A stretch of 36,611 bases of DNA from Halobacteriales archaeon SW_10_66_29 (GCA_003022845.1 PXSF01000126.1:1-36611), one strand, 5' to 3'; shown: positions 9,846 to 19,338, numbered from the stretch's first letter. Made by a program: numbers and translations. The notes: generated from the letters alone by a model not told the origin.

Positions 9846-10358
9846 ATGTGGGTCTTCGACGCCACGCCACTCATCTACCTCGCGAAAGTTGATCGACTCG
9901 CGCTCGTCGAGCACCTCGATGCGTCGTGTGTCATCCCCGAGCGCGTCTACGAGGAAGTCGTCGAAACCGGTCTCGACCAGGGCTATCCGGACGCCCGTCG
10001 CATCGAGCGCAGCGTCGACGCCGACAGAGTTGATACTGTGTCGGTTGAAACCACTCCGCTGCTGTCGCGCCTCCAGGAGAATAACAACCTCAGCGACGCC
10101 GACGTCGCTGTCCTCGCCTGCACGGACGCCCACGATGGCGTGGCCGTGATGGATGAGACGTACGGCCGTGAGGTTGCAGCGGCCGAGGGGATCACAACCC
10201 GAGGGACGGCATATCTCGTGCTGAAACTCGCTAGTGAGGGCACGATCAGTGTCGACGACGCTCGAATGGTAATTGATGCAATGATCGACGAGGGCTGGTA
10301 CTGCGCCCCCGATGTCTACGTGAAGATTGTCCAGAAACTCGAATACAGCCAGACGTGA
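9846..10358 (+). CDS. DUF3368 / PIN-like toxin
   Basis: MWVFDATPLIYLAKVDRLALVEHL..., NNLSDADVAVLACTDAHDGVAVMDETYGREVAAAEGITTRGTAYLVLKLASEG; ATG follows directly on the antitoxin stop. Confidence 0.87.
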   Translation: MWVFDATPLIYLAKVDRLALVEHLDASCVIPERVYEEVVETGLDQGYPDARRIERSVDADRVDTVSVETTPLLSRLQENNNLSDADVAVLACTDAHDGVAVMDETYGREVAAAEGITTRGTAYLVLKLASEGTISVDDARMVIDAMIDEGWYCAPDVYVKIVQKLEYSQT

Positions 10359-10385
10359 CTCCGGACAGTGCCAGGACAGTCCATC

Positions 10386-10434
10386 GGCTGTGTCATGGCC
10401 CGAACAACGGGAGTTGGGACGGCATGGCTCGAGT
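10386..10434. repeat. Dispersed intergenic repeat copy B
   Basis: 46/49 identical to 7630-7678. Confidence 0.65.
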
Positions 10435-10659
10435 GATACGGTCGTTCGTGATTCGTTACCGCGACGGTGTCACAGTTCGTGCGTCACAGTCCGGCAAACG
10501 CCCGATACGACGAGGCAGTCCCGAAAATATACACCCGGACGTGACTCTGTTAGACGTCAGGACACGATATCCACGAGTATCGACCCTGACAGTCCCGAGT
10601 TGTGTCGAGATGACTGCGGCAAATCACGTCCGGGTGTATGATCACGAACGACCGTATCA
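10434..10659. repeat. 226-bp element with nested inverted repeats (MITE-like)
   Basis: TGATACGGTCGTTCGTGAT (10434-10452) perfectly inverted at 10641-10659; ATACACCCGGACGTG (10529-10543) perfectly inverted at 10625-10639. Confidence 0.7.
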
Positions 10660-11793
10660 GTTGATCTGCTGGGTCGCGCTCGCCGAATCGAACAGCCGCG
10701 CGCCGTAGACGACGGCCTCCCCGTTGGGGCCGAACACGATGAGGTCCTCCTCGTCGAAGCCGACAGTGACGGTGTCGCCCGGGAAGATCTCCGCGATGTC
10801 GTCGGTCACGAAGTCGATCGGCTCGCCGTCGGGGCGGGTCGCGTGGACGACCGACTCGGTCCCCAGCGGCTCGATGACGTCGATCGTCACGTCGAGTTCG
10901 AAGCTGCCGCCACCCGCCGAAAGGTACTGCGGCCTGACCCCGAGGTCGACCGTCTCGCCGACATGAGGCTCCAGCTCCTCGCTGGGAACCTCGATCTCCA
11001 TGCCGAACCCGCGCAGGGTTGGTGTGCCGTCAGTCAGCTGGAGGTCAACGGGCAGGAAGTTCGTCGCCGGGGTGCCGATGAACTCCGCGACGTACGTCGA
11101 GTTCGGGAAGTCGAACAGCTCAGTCGGCGGGGCGACCTGCTCGACGTGGCCCTCCCGCAGCGTCACGACGGTGTCGCTCATCGTCATCGCCTCGGTCTGG
11201 TCGTGGGTGACGTAGACGACGGTCGCATCCAGGCGCTTGTGGAGCTGCTGGACTTCGACGCGCAGCTCCGCGCGGAGCTTGGCGTCGAGGTCGCTCATCG
11301 GCTCGTCGAACAGGATGATCTCGGGCTCTTTGACGAACGCCGCCCCGAGCGCGACCCGCTGTTGCTGGCCGCCCGAGAGCGCGTCCGGCTTCTTTTCGAG
11401 CTGGTCGGCGATCTGGAGGATCTCCGCGGCCTCCTCGACGCGCTCGGCACGCTCTTCGTTGGGAACACCCTCGATCTTGAGCGCGTAGCCGATGTTCTCC
11501 CGGACCGTCATGTGGGGGTACAGCGCGATGTTCTGGAACACCATCGAGATGTCCCGGTCCTGGGGCCGCTCGTCCGTGACGTCCTCGTCGCCGAAGTAGA
11601 GCCGGCCGCTCGTCGGCTCCTGGAGGCCGGCGATCATCCGCAGGAGCGTGGTCTTCCCGCACCCCGAGGGGCCGACGATCGTCGTGAACTCCCCCTCCTC
11701 GATCGTGAGGTCGATGTCGTCGTTGGCGACCACTGTTCTGTCGTCCGCGTCGTACTCCTTGCGCAACCGTTCCGTGCGAATCTCTTTTGCCAT
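10657..11793 (-). CDS. ABC transporter ATP-binding protein, MalK/UgpC type
   Basis: Walker A GPSGCGKTT, signature LSGGQQQRVALG, Walker B IILFDEPMSDLD, TOBE-like C-term. Confidence 0.95.
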   Translation of the reverse strand: MAKEIRTERLRKEYDADDRTVVANDDIDLTIEEGEFTTIVGPSGCGKTTLLRMIAGLQEPTSGRLYFGDEDVTDERPQDRDISMVFQNIALYPHMTVRENIGYALKIEGVPNEERAERVEEAAEILQIADQLEKKPDALSGGQQQRVALGAAFVKEPEIILFDEPMSDLDAKLRAELRVEVQQLHKRLDATVVYVTHDQTEAMTMSDTVVTLREGHVEQVAPPTELFDFPNSTYVAEFIGTPATNFLPVDLQLTDGTPTLRGFGMEIEVPSEELEPHVGETVDLGVRPQYLSAGGGSFELDVTIDVIEPLGTESVVHATRPDGEPIDFVTDDIAEIFPGDTVTVGFDEEDLIVFGPNGEAVVYGARLFDSASATQQIN

Positions 11794-11878
11794 GATATCA
11801 CCGTGTGGTTCCGTGTGCGTTGCTGCTGTCGGCCGACCGTGCGTGGTTCGGGTCTTTGCGTTCGATTGCGAGCGCTGT

Positions 11879-11977
11879 CCCCCGGGAGATGCCGACGCCG
11901 ATCATCCGTTTCCCCCGGGAGGTGCCGACGTCGCTCATCCGTTTCCCCCGGGAGGTGCCGACGCCGATCATCCGCTC
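11879..11977. repeat. 33-bp tandem repeat, 3 copies
   Basis: CCCCCGGGAGRTGCCGACGYCGMTCATCCGYTY at 11879-11911, 11912-11944, 11945-11977. Confidence 0.9.
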
Positions 11978-12840
11978 TCACCGATGTTGATGCCGAGCAT
12001 CAGGTACCGCTGGAAAAACAGCGCGATGAGAAACGGCGGGATGCAGATCAGCACCGACACGCTCATCGCGGTCTCCCAGCCCGCGTCCCGGCCCAGAAGC
12101 AGCGCCGCACCGACCGGCAGCGTGTACATCTCCGAGTCCGACAGCACGATCTGGGCCAGCAGGAAGTTGTTCCAGCCCGCCGAAAACGAGAAGATCGCGG
12201 CGGTGACGATCCCCGGCCGGGCGATCGGCAACACGACGTCGCGGACGGCCCGCCAGCGGCTGGCGCCCTCGATCCAGGCCCGTTCCTCCAGCGAGATCGG
12301 CACCGTCTCGAAGTACTGCCACATCAGCCAGATGTTCAAAGGCGACAGCAGCGCCGTCAGCCCGAGCACGAGCGCGAAGTGGCTGTTCAGCAGGCCGAGC
12401 GTCTGGAACAGGATGTAGAACGGCACTGCCAGCACGATGCCGCTGAACATGTACGACAGCAGGATCGACCGCGAGAACGCCGCCTTTCCGCGGAACTCGA
12501 ACCGCGTCAGGATGTACCCCGAGATGCACGCGATCGTCGTCGCCAGCACCATCACGCCGACGGTCACGACGATGCTGTTGTACGTGTACGTGAGTGCGTC
12601 GGTCTCGGTCAGCAGTTCGGTGAAGTTCTCGAACGAGATCGTCTGCGGGATGATATGCAGGTCGCCGCCGGAGAACACCGCGCCCGTCGGCTGGAACGCG
12701 ACCAGCAGCATGACGTACAGCGGGACGGCCGTCAACAGACACATCAGGAGGATGACCAGGTAGGTGAGCGTCCGCTGGACCCGCCCGAGCGTCCGCTGGG
12801 GAACGGCGTCGGTGACCGCGTCGGCGACGGCGGCGATCAT
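11968..12840 (-). CDS. Carbohydrate-type ABC transporter permease (MalG-like)
   Basis: Multi-TM; EAA-like motif IEGASRWRAVRDVVLPIARPGIVTAAIFSF; ATGA overlap with upstream permease. Confidence 0.92.
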   Translation of the reverse strand: MIAAVADAVTDAVPQRTLGRVQRTLTYLVILLMCLLTAVPLYVMLLVAFQPTGAVFSGGDLHIIPQTISFENFTELLTETDALTYTYNSIVVTVGVMVLATTIACISGYILTRFEFRGKAAFSRSILLSYMFSGIVLAVPFYILFQTLGLLNSHFALVLGLTALLSPLNIWLMWQYFETVPISLEERAWIEGASRWRAVRDVVLPIARPGIVTAAIFSFSAGWNNFLLAQIVLSDSEMYTLPVGAALLLGRDAGWETAMSVSVLICIPPFLIALFFQRYLMLGINIGESG

Positions 12841-13757
12841 CCGGCGCCCACCTCCCCCCTATCGAGGAGCTTGAAGTACACCACGGCGCCGATCGCCAGG
12901 AGGAAAAACAGGAGGCTCCCGAGGGCGGCGCCCTGGCCGTAGGAAAACTCCCGGAAGATGAGCCGGTAGATCAGAAGCGGGATCGTGAGCGTCTCGTTGA
13001 TCGGCCCGCCGCGGGTCGCGATGAAGATGAGGTCGAAGTGGTTGAACAGCCAGATGCCCCGCAGGAACACGACCAGGAGCAGCGTCGTCCGGATGTGGGG
13101 GTACGTGATGTCGCGGAACTTCTCCCAGGCGTTGGCGCCCTCGACGGTCGCGCGCTCGTAGAGGGCACTGTCGATGGACTGCAGCTGCGCCAGCAGGATG
13201 AAAAAGGCAAACGCGGCGTACACCCAGGTACTCATCGCGATCACTGCCGGCATCGCCCACTCGGTCGTGCCGAAAAAGCGGATCCCCTCGTCGAGGACGC
13301 CGAGGCCGACGAGCAGTTCGTTCACGATGCCGGTGTTCTGGTTGAGCATGAACTGCCAGAGAAAGGCGATGACGACCGTCGGGATCAGGTACGGAAAGAG
13401 GATGAGCGTCCGGGCGAGCGAGCCGCCGCGGATACCCTGGTTGACCGCGAGCGCGAACAGCAAGCCGAGCCCGACGCTCGTCAGCGTCGTCACGACCGCG
13501 AACACGACGGTGTTGTTGAGTGCTTTCCAGAAGAGGTCGTGAGCGATGACGTCGGCGTAGTTGCCGAGCCCGACGAACTGCGCGCTCGCGACGACGTTCT
13601 CGTGGACGCTCGCCCAGAACCCATAGAGGATCGGGAAGAGCCACATCAGCATCGCGAACCCGACGAACAGCGCGAGCGCGACCTTCCCGAGGAGGAGGAC
13701 GGACGACTCCCAGCGGAATCTGTCGGCGCCGAGCCGCTCTCTCATGTCGGTTGCCAT
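12837..13757 (-). CDS. Sugar-type ABC transporter permease (MalF-like)
   Basis: Multi-TM; EAA motif ATVEGANAWEKFRDITYPHIRTTLLLVVFL. Confidence 0.92.
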   Translation of the reverse strand: MATDMRERLGADRFRWESSVLLLGKVALALFVGFAMLMWLFPILYGFWASVHENVVASAQFVGLGNYADVIAHDLFWKALNNTVVFAVVTTLTSVGLGLLFALAVNQGIRGGSLARTLILFPYLIPTVVIAFLWQFMLNQNTGIVNELLVGLGVLDEGIRFFGTTEWAMPAVIAMSTWVYAAFAFFILLAQLQSIDSALYERATVEGANAWEKFRDITYPHIRTTLLLVVFLRGIWLFNHFDLIFIATRGGPINETLTIPLLIYRLIFREFSYGQGAALGSLLFFLLAIGAVVYFKLLDRGEVGAG

Positions 13758-13777
13758 TGTGAGGGACTGCCAAAACG

Positions 13778-15184
13778 TTACGGGCCGCTGAAGTCGATCT
13801 GGTCCTGTGCCCAGTCGATCGTCCCGCCCGGCGACTTGCCGCCGTGCAACAGCTGTGCGGCCGCCTGTCCCCAGACGAGCCCGTTCGCGACTGCCGGGTA
13901 GTTCAGGGCGCCGTCATCGCCCGTCGCGACCGGCGGCGTGAAGTTCTCGGCTTCGCTTGCGAACATGTCCATCATCCCCTGGTGGACACCGTCCTCCTCG
14001 CGGTACCAGTCCGCGTTCATCCCTGCTTCCGTCGCGGGGATGTAGTCAGCAGCGTTGACCTTCTTGAACTGCCGCTGCTGTTCCTCGGCGTGCCACCACT
14101 GCAGGAACTCCCGGGCCGCATCGTTCTTCTCGGCGTCGGTGTCCCAGACCATATTGCCCTCGAACCAGGCGAACTTCTTCTCGTTGTCCGCGTCGCCGCC
14201 GACCGGGAAGAACGCGTTTTCGGTGTTCTCCCTGAGTTCCGGCAGGTCCGCGAGGTACAGGTTCGGGATCCACATGCCGATGTACGGGACGGCCGCCGTC
14301 GACTCCTGTGAGTAGGCCGTCGCCGCCTGGTCCCAGCCGAGCCCGTTCCCGTTCGTCGAGTACTCGTAGGCGTTCTGCATCCATTCGTAGGTCTCGATCC
14401 CGCGGTCGCGGTCGTCGCCTGACGCCATCGCCAGTTCGATGTCGGTGCCCGACCCCGCCCAGACGTTCACGTCGTTGTTCCACAGCAGCTGGTTCTGCAT
14501 CGCGAACGCGAGCGTGCTCTCGCCGTTGGGGAACTGCAACGCCTTGATGTCCTCCTCCCCTTCGATCCGCTGGGCCTGCTGGAGGTAGTCGCTGAACGTC
14601 TCCGGGTTGTCGTACAGGTCCGTCCGGTAGTGCCAGGTCATCGGTCCGACGATGCTCACCGCGAAGAACTTCTCCTCGCGGTCGGTGAACGTCCGGAGGT
14701 CGTTGTCCTCCGCGACGCCGGTGATCGGCGCGAGCTTGTCTTCGAGCGCGTACCGGTAGGCCTGCCCGAACGTGTACCAGAGGATGTTTGGCGGGTTCCC
14801 GGCGGCCTGGCGCTTCTGGATCTCTTCCTGCTCGGAGGAGCCGCTCGGCAGCAGCTCCGGCGTGACCTCGATGCTGGAGTGGCTGTCGTTGAACTCGCCG
14901 GCCATCTCTTTGAGCGTGTCCTCCGCCTGGTTGCGGTCGTGTAGCCACGTCAGCTCCACCGACGAACTGCTGCCGTTGCCGGTCGAGTCGCCGTTGCCGT
15001 TCTCGGAGTCACCGTTACCGTCCCCGTTGCCGTTCGCGTTGCCGTTTTCGTTGCCGTTCTCGTTCCCATTCCCGTTCCCGTTGCCGGAGTCGTCGTCACC
15101 GCCGATACAGCCCGCCAGGGCGATGGCGCCGGCCACGCCGCTCGTTTTCAAAAACGTTCGCCTCTTCTGGTTGCCGTCGAACAT
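13778..15184 (-). CDS. Extracellular solute-binding lipoprotein (Tat-exported, CUT1-type)
   Basis: KRRTFLKTSGVAGAIALAGC Tat and lipobox; GN-rich linker; SBP-like body; adjacent to two permeases. Confidence 0.92.
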   Translation of the reverse strand: MFDGNQKRRTFLKTSGVAGAIALAGCIGGDDDSGNGNGNGNENGNENGNANGNGDGNGDSENGNGDSTGNGSSSSVELTWLHDRNQAEDTLKEMAGEFNDSHSSIEVTPELLPSGSSEQEEIQKRQAAGNPPNILWYTFGQAYRYALEDKLAPITGVAEDNDLRTFTDREEKFFAVSIVGPMTWHYRTDLYDNPETFSDYLQQAQRIEGEEDIKALQFPNGESTLAFAMQNQLLWNNDVNVWAGSGTDIELAMASGDDRDRGIETYEWMQNAYEYSTNGNGLGWDQAATAYSQESTAAVPYIGMWIPNLYLADLPELRENTENAFFPVGGDADNEKKFAWFEGNMVWDTDAEKNDAAREFLQWWHAEEQQRQFKKVNAADYIPATEAGMNADWYREEDGVHQGMMDMFASEAENFTPPVATGDDGALNYPAVANGLVWGQAAAQLLHGGKSPGGTIDWAQDQIDFSGP

Positions 15185-15310
15185 CTGCTTTCAGCCGTGC
15201 CCCTGTCACGACGGCAGGGATGACTGTCGCCGTCCGACGGCGGGGAACTATAAAAACACTCCCAGCAGTAGGGCCGAACATCCATACTGCTTTCCGATGA
15301 CAGACAGGGT

Positions 15311-16405
15311 ATGGGTCAGCTTCCGCACCTGGTCCTCGAGGGCGAGCCCCGCGAACGGGGGCGCCGCCACGGGGAGCAGTTCGCAGCCGAGATCGAAGCC
15401 AACGTGGGCCGATACCTGGACTACTTCGCCCAGTACGGCGTCGACGAGGACGTCGCCCGCGAGCAAGCGAGCGGGTTCGTCCCGCGCATCGAGGACGCCA
15501 ACGAGGCCTACTTCGCGGAGATGGCGGGCGTCGCCGAGGGGAGCGGGCTCCCGCTGGAGGACGTCACCATCGTCAACGTCAGACACACGATCGTCTACAG
15601 CGCGTTCGCCGACGACGTCGCCGAGGAGGCCGAGGCGCCCGGTCCCGTCGACGGCTGTACGAGCTTCGGGATCCAGCCCGAGCGCAGCGCGTCGGGCAAC
15701 ACCGTGCTGGGACAGAACTGGGACTGGCTCGCACCGATCGACGCGTTCATCATGGACGCCCGGCCCGACGGGGCGCCGAACCTCGTGACGCTGACGGAGG
15801 CGGGGATGGTCGGCGGGAAGTTCGGCCTCAACGAACACGGGATCGGCTACGTCGTCAACGGGCTGACGACGCCCGACGACGGCGCTGATCCGGCCCGGAA
15901 ACCCTCGCACGTCCGGGGCCGGGAGATCCTGACCGCCGACCGCCTCGACAAGGCGATCGAACCGGTGATCGCTGACAAGCGGCCCTGCTCGCGCAACTAC
16001 ATGATCGGCCACGCCGCCGGCGAAATCGTCGACATCGAAACCGGGCCGGAGGCGGTGAGCTACCTCTACCCCGACGAGGGGCTGCTCACCCACGCGAACC
16101 ACTTCCGGGACCGCGAGACGTTCACCAGCGAGTTCGAACAGATCGTCCCCCACACCGTCTGCCGTGGAATGCGCATCGAGCGACTGCTCTCGCGCCAGGA
16201 CTCGATCGCCGAGGACGACATCAAGGCGGTGCTCCGGGACCACTTCGACGCCCCGATGGGGATCTGTCACCACCTCAACGACGAGGAGGACGACCCCTCC
16301 CGGACGAAAGCCAGCGTCATCATGGACCTCGACCAGCGGCGGATGCTCGCGGCCGCCGGCCCGCCCTGCGAGCACGAGTACGTCGAGTTTCCGGTCGCAA
16401 CCTGA
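15311..16405 (+). CDS. C45-family peptidase / AAT-like Ntn hydrolase (copy 2)
   Basis: RERGRRHGEQFAAEIEANV, DGCTSFGIQ, GQNWDW, GGKFGLNEHGIGYVVNGL; paralog of 4909-6087. Confidence 0.9.
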   Translation: MGQLPHLVLEGEPRERGRRHGEQFAAEIEANVGRYLDYFAQYGVDEDVAREQASGFVPRIEDANEAYFAEMAGVAEGSGLPLEDVTIVNVRHTIVYSAFADDVAEEAEAPGPVDGCTSFGIQPERSASGNTVLGQNWDWLAPIDAFIMDARPDGAPNLVTLTEAGMVGGKFGLNEHGIGYVVNGLTTPDDGADPARKPSHVRGREILTADRLDKAIEPVIADKRPCSRNYMIGHAAGEIVDIETGPEAVSYLYPDEGLLTHANHFRDRETFTSEFEQIVPHTVCRGMRIERLLSRQDSIAEDDIKAVLRDHFDAPMGICHHLNDEEDDPSRTKASVIMDLDQRRMLAAAGPPCEHEYVEFPVAT

Positions 16406-16470
16406 GATATATACGTACCCCCACGTCTGGGACCTGTGGACTATTGTTCGCGCTGCGCAAGCACGCTACC

Positions 16471-17316
16471 GTGACTGACGCGACACTACACCACATCTCA
16501 GTCTACCCCGTGAAGGGGCTCGACGCGGTCGGCCTCGACCGTGTCGGGATCGCGCCCGGCGGCGGGCTCGCGGACGACCGCGTGTACGGGATGTACGACG
16601 ACGAGGGGCACATCAACGGCAGGCGCACAGCAGCGATCCACGCGATCGAGGCGTCGTTCGACCGCGACACGGGGGCGGTCCAGCTGTCGGCGCCCGGCCG
16701 CCCGGCGCGGACCTTCGACGTCGAGGACGACCGCGCCGCGCTGGAGTCGTGGCTCGGCGAGCACCTCGACCTGGACGTGACCCTCCGCGGCGGGGGCGGC
16801 GGCGGGCACAGCGACCGCGCCATCTTCGGCGACGGGTCCGGGACCGGACCGACCATCGTGGGCAGGGCGACGCTACGCGAGATCGCCTCGTGGTACGACG
16901 GCATCGAACCCGCGGAGATGCGCCGGCGGCTCCGCCCCAATCTGGTGGTCGAGGGCGTCGAGGCGTTCTGGGAGGAGCGGCTACTCGACAGCTTCGAGCG
17001 GGCCGTCTACGCGGAGGAACCCGACGACGATACTGGCGAGTTCCCGCGGGTCCGCATCGGCGACGTGGTCCTCGAAGGGGTCGAACCGATCCCGCGGTGT
17101 GCGGTGCCGACCCACGACCCCAACACCGGCGAGGAGTACGACGGGTTCCGCGAGACGTTCATCGAGCAACGTGGCGAGACCATGCCGCCGTGGTCCGGCG
17201 AGGAGACGATCGCCGGCAACCTCTACACGGCGACGGTCGGAATGCGGATTCCCGAAGCGGAACGCGACGCCGAACTCGCAGTCGGCGATTCTGTCGAACT
17301 GCTCGACGGCGCGTAG
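16471..17316 (+). CDS. MOSC domain-containing protein
   Basis: HHISVYPVKGLDAVGLDRVGI ... LRPNLVVEG ... VEPIPRCAVPTHDPNTGEE; GTG start preferred. Confidence 0.88.
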   Translation: MTDATLHHISVYPVKGLDAVGLDRVGIAPGGGLADDRVYGMYDDEGHINGRRTAAIHAIEASFDRDTGAVQLSAPGRPARTFDVEDDRAALESWLGEHLDLDVTLRGGGGGGHSDRAIFGDGSGTGPTIVGRATLREIASWYDGIEPAEMRRRLRPNLVVEGVEAFWEERLLDSFERAVYAEEPDDDTGEFPRVRIGDVVLEGVEPIPRCAVPTHDPNTGEEYDGFRETFIEQRGETMPPWSGEETIAGNLYTATVGMRIPEAERDAELAVGDSVELLDGA

Positions 17317-17323
17317 CGGGGAG

Positions 17324-17977
17324 CTATTGGCGCCCGTCAACCTGCTCACGGAAATTCGCAAACACGCGGGTGCTGTTGGTGTCATCGAACCCGTGCTCGC
17401 CGGGATTCCAGTCGCTCGGTTCGTCGCGGACGGCCGCGGTGAACTCGGGGTGGAACTGCACCGTCCAGACCGGCGCGTCCGCGTGGCGGCTACAGAAGAA
17501 CTCGTTGTACGCGGTGCGCGCCGTCGGCACCATCCCCTCGCCGAGTTCGGTCACCACGTCGGCATGCAACACCGGGACGACGGTGTCGACGCCGTCGAGG
17601 ATCGGCGCCTCGCCGGTCCGCTCCATCCCGACGAACGTCGCGCGCCGGGTGTCGCCGACCACCTCCCCTCCGAGGGCGGCGTTGACCGCCTGGTGGCCGA
17701 AACAGACGCCGAGCAGCGGGATTTCCTCGGCAATGCACTCCTGAATGATGTCGAACTCCGGGTCGAGCCACTCACCGTGAGCCTCACGGTCGTAGACGCT
17801 CGCGGTGCTCCCGCTGAGGACAACGCCGGCGTACTCCTCGAGCGCCGGCGGCTCCGGATCGGGGACGAACGCCCTGTACTCCGTTTCGCCCGGCGTGTGC
17901 CGGACGATCTCCGGCCCGAGAAACCGGTAGTCGGGCTTGACCTCCGTGTCGAGGACGAGGATCGTCGACGCGCTCAT
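17324..17977 (-). CDS. Class-I glutamine amidotransferase-like protein
   Basis: GVVLSGSTASVYD, PLLGVCFGHQAVNAALGGEV nucleophile elbow, VQFHPEF. Confidence 0.9.
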   Translation of the reverse strand: MSASTILVLDTEVKPDYRFLGPEIVRHTPGETEYRAFVPDPEPPALEEYAGVVLSGSTASVYDREAHGEWLDPEFDIIQECIAEEIPLLGVCFGHQAVNAALGGEVVGDTRRATFVGMERTGEAPILDGVDTVVPVLHADVVTELGEGMVPTARTAYNEFFCSRHADAPVWTVQFHPEFTAAVRDEPSDWNPGEHGFDDTNSTRVFANFREQVDGRQ

Positions 17978-18063
17978 GCGACGAACGCTCCCCGCCGGAC
18001 CACCATAAAAGCTCCACAATATACGAGGGACTCTTTAACTGCGTTCAGTGAATCGAGGGTCGT

Positions 18064-19338
18064 ATGCAACCGGACACACCGTTCGACGGGCTGGACGAGG
18101 TGACCCACGTCTTGCTGGAGTTCGGCGACGTCAACGGCATCTCGCGGTCGAAGCAGGTGACCGTCGAGCACTTCCTGTCGAACTGGCGCGAGGGGTTTCC
18201 CGTCAACATGCTGCTTCTGGTCCAGACGCCGCGCAACCGCGTCCCGGAGGGGTCGGGCTACGGGAAAGAGATCGGCTACGGCGACGGCCGGCTCCGGCCC
18301 GACCCCGACAGCGTCAGGCGGCTTCCCTGGCGGGACGACGCCGTCCGCGTCCGCTGTGCCCTCGAATACGAGGGCGAGCGCGTCGGGGCCGCGCCGCGGG
18401 CCGTCCTCCAGTCGGTCCTCGACGACATCGACCTCGGGCTCGAGTTCTTCGTGGGCAGCGAACTGGAGTTCTACCTGCTCGAGGACGGCGCGCCGGTGAC
18501 CGAACACAAACACGAGTGGGTGTCGTGGGCGACCGAGGCCGCCTCGCCGGTGTACGACCGCCTCGTCGAGTGGGGCCCGGAGTACGGCGTGCCGATCCAG
18601 TCCCTGGAGCACGAACACGGCCCGGGGCAGTTCGAAGTGCTGTTCGAGTACGGCCCGCCGCTTTCGCAGGCCGATCGGACGTTCGACTTCAAGCGACTCG
18701 TCAAGCGGACCGCCCGATACTGCGACCAGCAGGCGACGTTCATGGCCAAGCCGTTCGGCGAGGAGAGCGCGAACGGCTACCACCTCCACGTCAGTGCCTT
18801 CGACGGCGACGAGAACGCCTTCGCGGGCGGGGAGGGACTCTCCGAGACTGGGCGGGCCTTTGTCGCGGGGGTACTCGACCACGCCGAGGCGCTGACGGCG
18901 TTTCACGCGCCGACGCTGAACGCCTACAAGCGCTTCGACGAGCACGGGTTCGCCCCCGACAGCGCCTCGTGGGGGTTCGACAACCGGATGGCCGCGCTCC
19001 GGGTGCCGACGGGGACGCCCCGCATCGAGAACCGCATCGGGAGCGCCGACGCGAACCCCTATCTGGTCATCGCGGGCACGCTCGCCGCCGGCGTCGACGG
19101 GGTCCGGCGGTCGCTCGACCCCGGCGACCCCGCCGAGGGGAGCCCGGCCGAGAGCTGTTCGCGGCTCCCGCGCTCGCCCGAGGCCGCGCTCGCGGCCCTG
19201 GAGTCCGACGAGGTGCTCGTCGACGCACTCGGGGAGGACCTCGTGCGCGCCTACGTGGCGAGCAAGCGCCGCGACCTTGCCGCCTTCCGCGAGCACGTCA
19301 CCGACTGGGAACGCGAGCAGTACGTCGAACTGCTGTGA
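18064..19338 (+). CDS. Glutamine synthetase family protein (GS-like / gamma-glutamyl amine ligase-like)
   Basis: DVNGISRSKQV, FFVGSELEFYLL, GPGQFEVLFEYGP, ATFMAKPF, NGYHLHVSAFDG, NRIGSADANPYLVIAG. Confidence 0.9.
   Translation: MQPDTPFDGLDEVTHVLLEFGDVNGISRSKQVTVEHFLSNWREGFPVNMLLLVQTPRNRVPEGSGYGKEIGYGDGRLRPDPDSVRRLPWRDDAVRVRCALEYEGERVGAAPRAVLQSVLDDIDLGLEFFVGSELEFYLLEDGAPVTEHKHEWVSWATEAASPVYDRLVEWGPEYGVPIQSLEHEHGPGQFEVLFEYGPPLSQADRTFDFKRLVKRTARYCDQQATFMAKPFGEESANGYHLHVSAFDGDENAFAGGEGLSETGRAFVAGVLDHAEALTAFHAPTLNAYKRFDEHGFAPDSASWGFDNRMAALRVPTGTPRIENRIGSADANPYLVIAGTLAAGVDGVRRSLDPGDPAEGSPAESCSRLPRSPEAALAALESDEVLVDALGEDLVRAYVASKRRDLAAFREHVTDWEREQYVELL

Noticed and set aside
10843-12942. 699-aa plus-strand ORF
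   Set aside because: Antisense to the MalK and permease genes; Arg/Asp-rich low-complexity translation typical of the shadow frame in GC-rich halophile DNA
14986-15085. Degenerate (GGNAAC)n run
   Set aside because: Encodes the Gly/Asn-rich linker after the lipobox of the solute-binding protein; common in haloarchaeal lipoproteins
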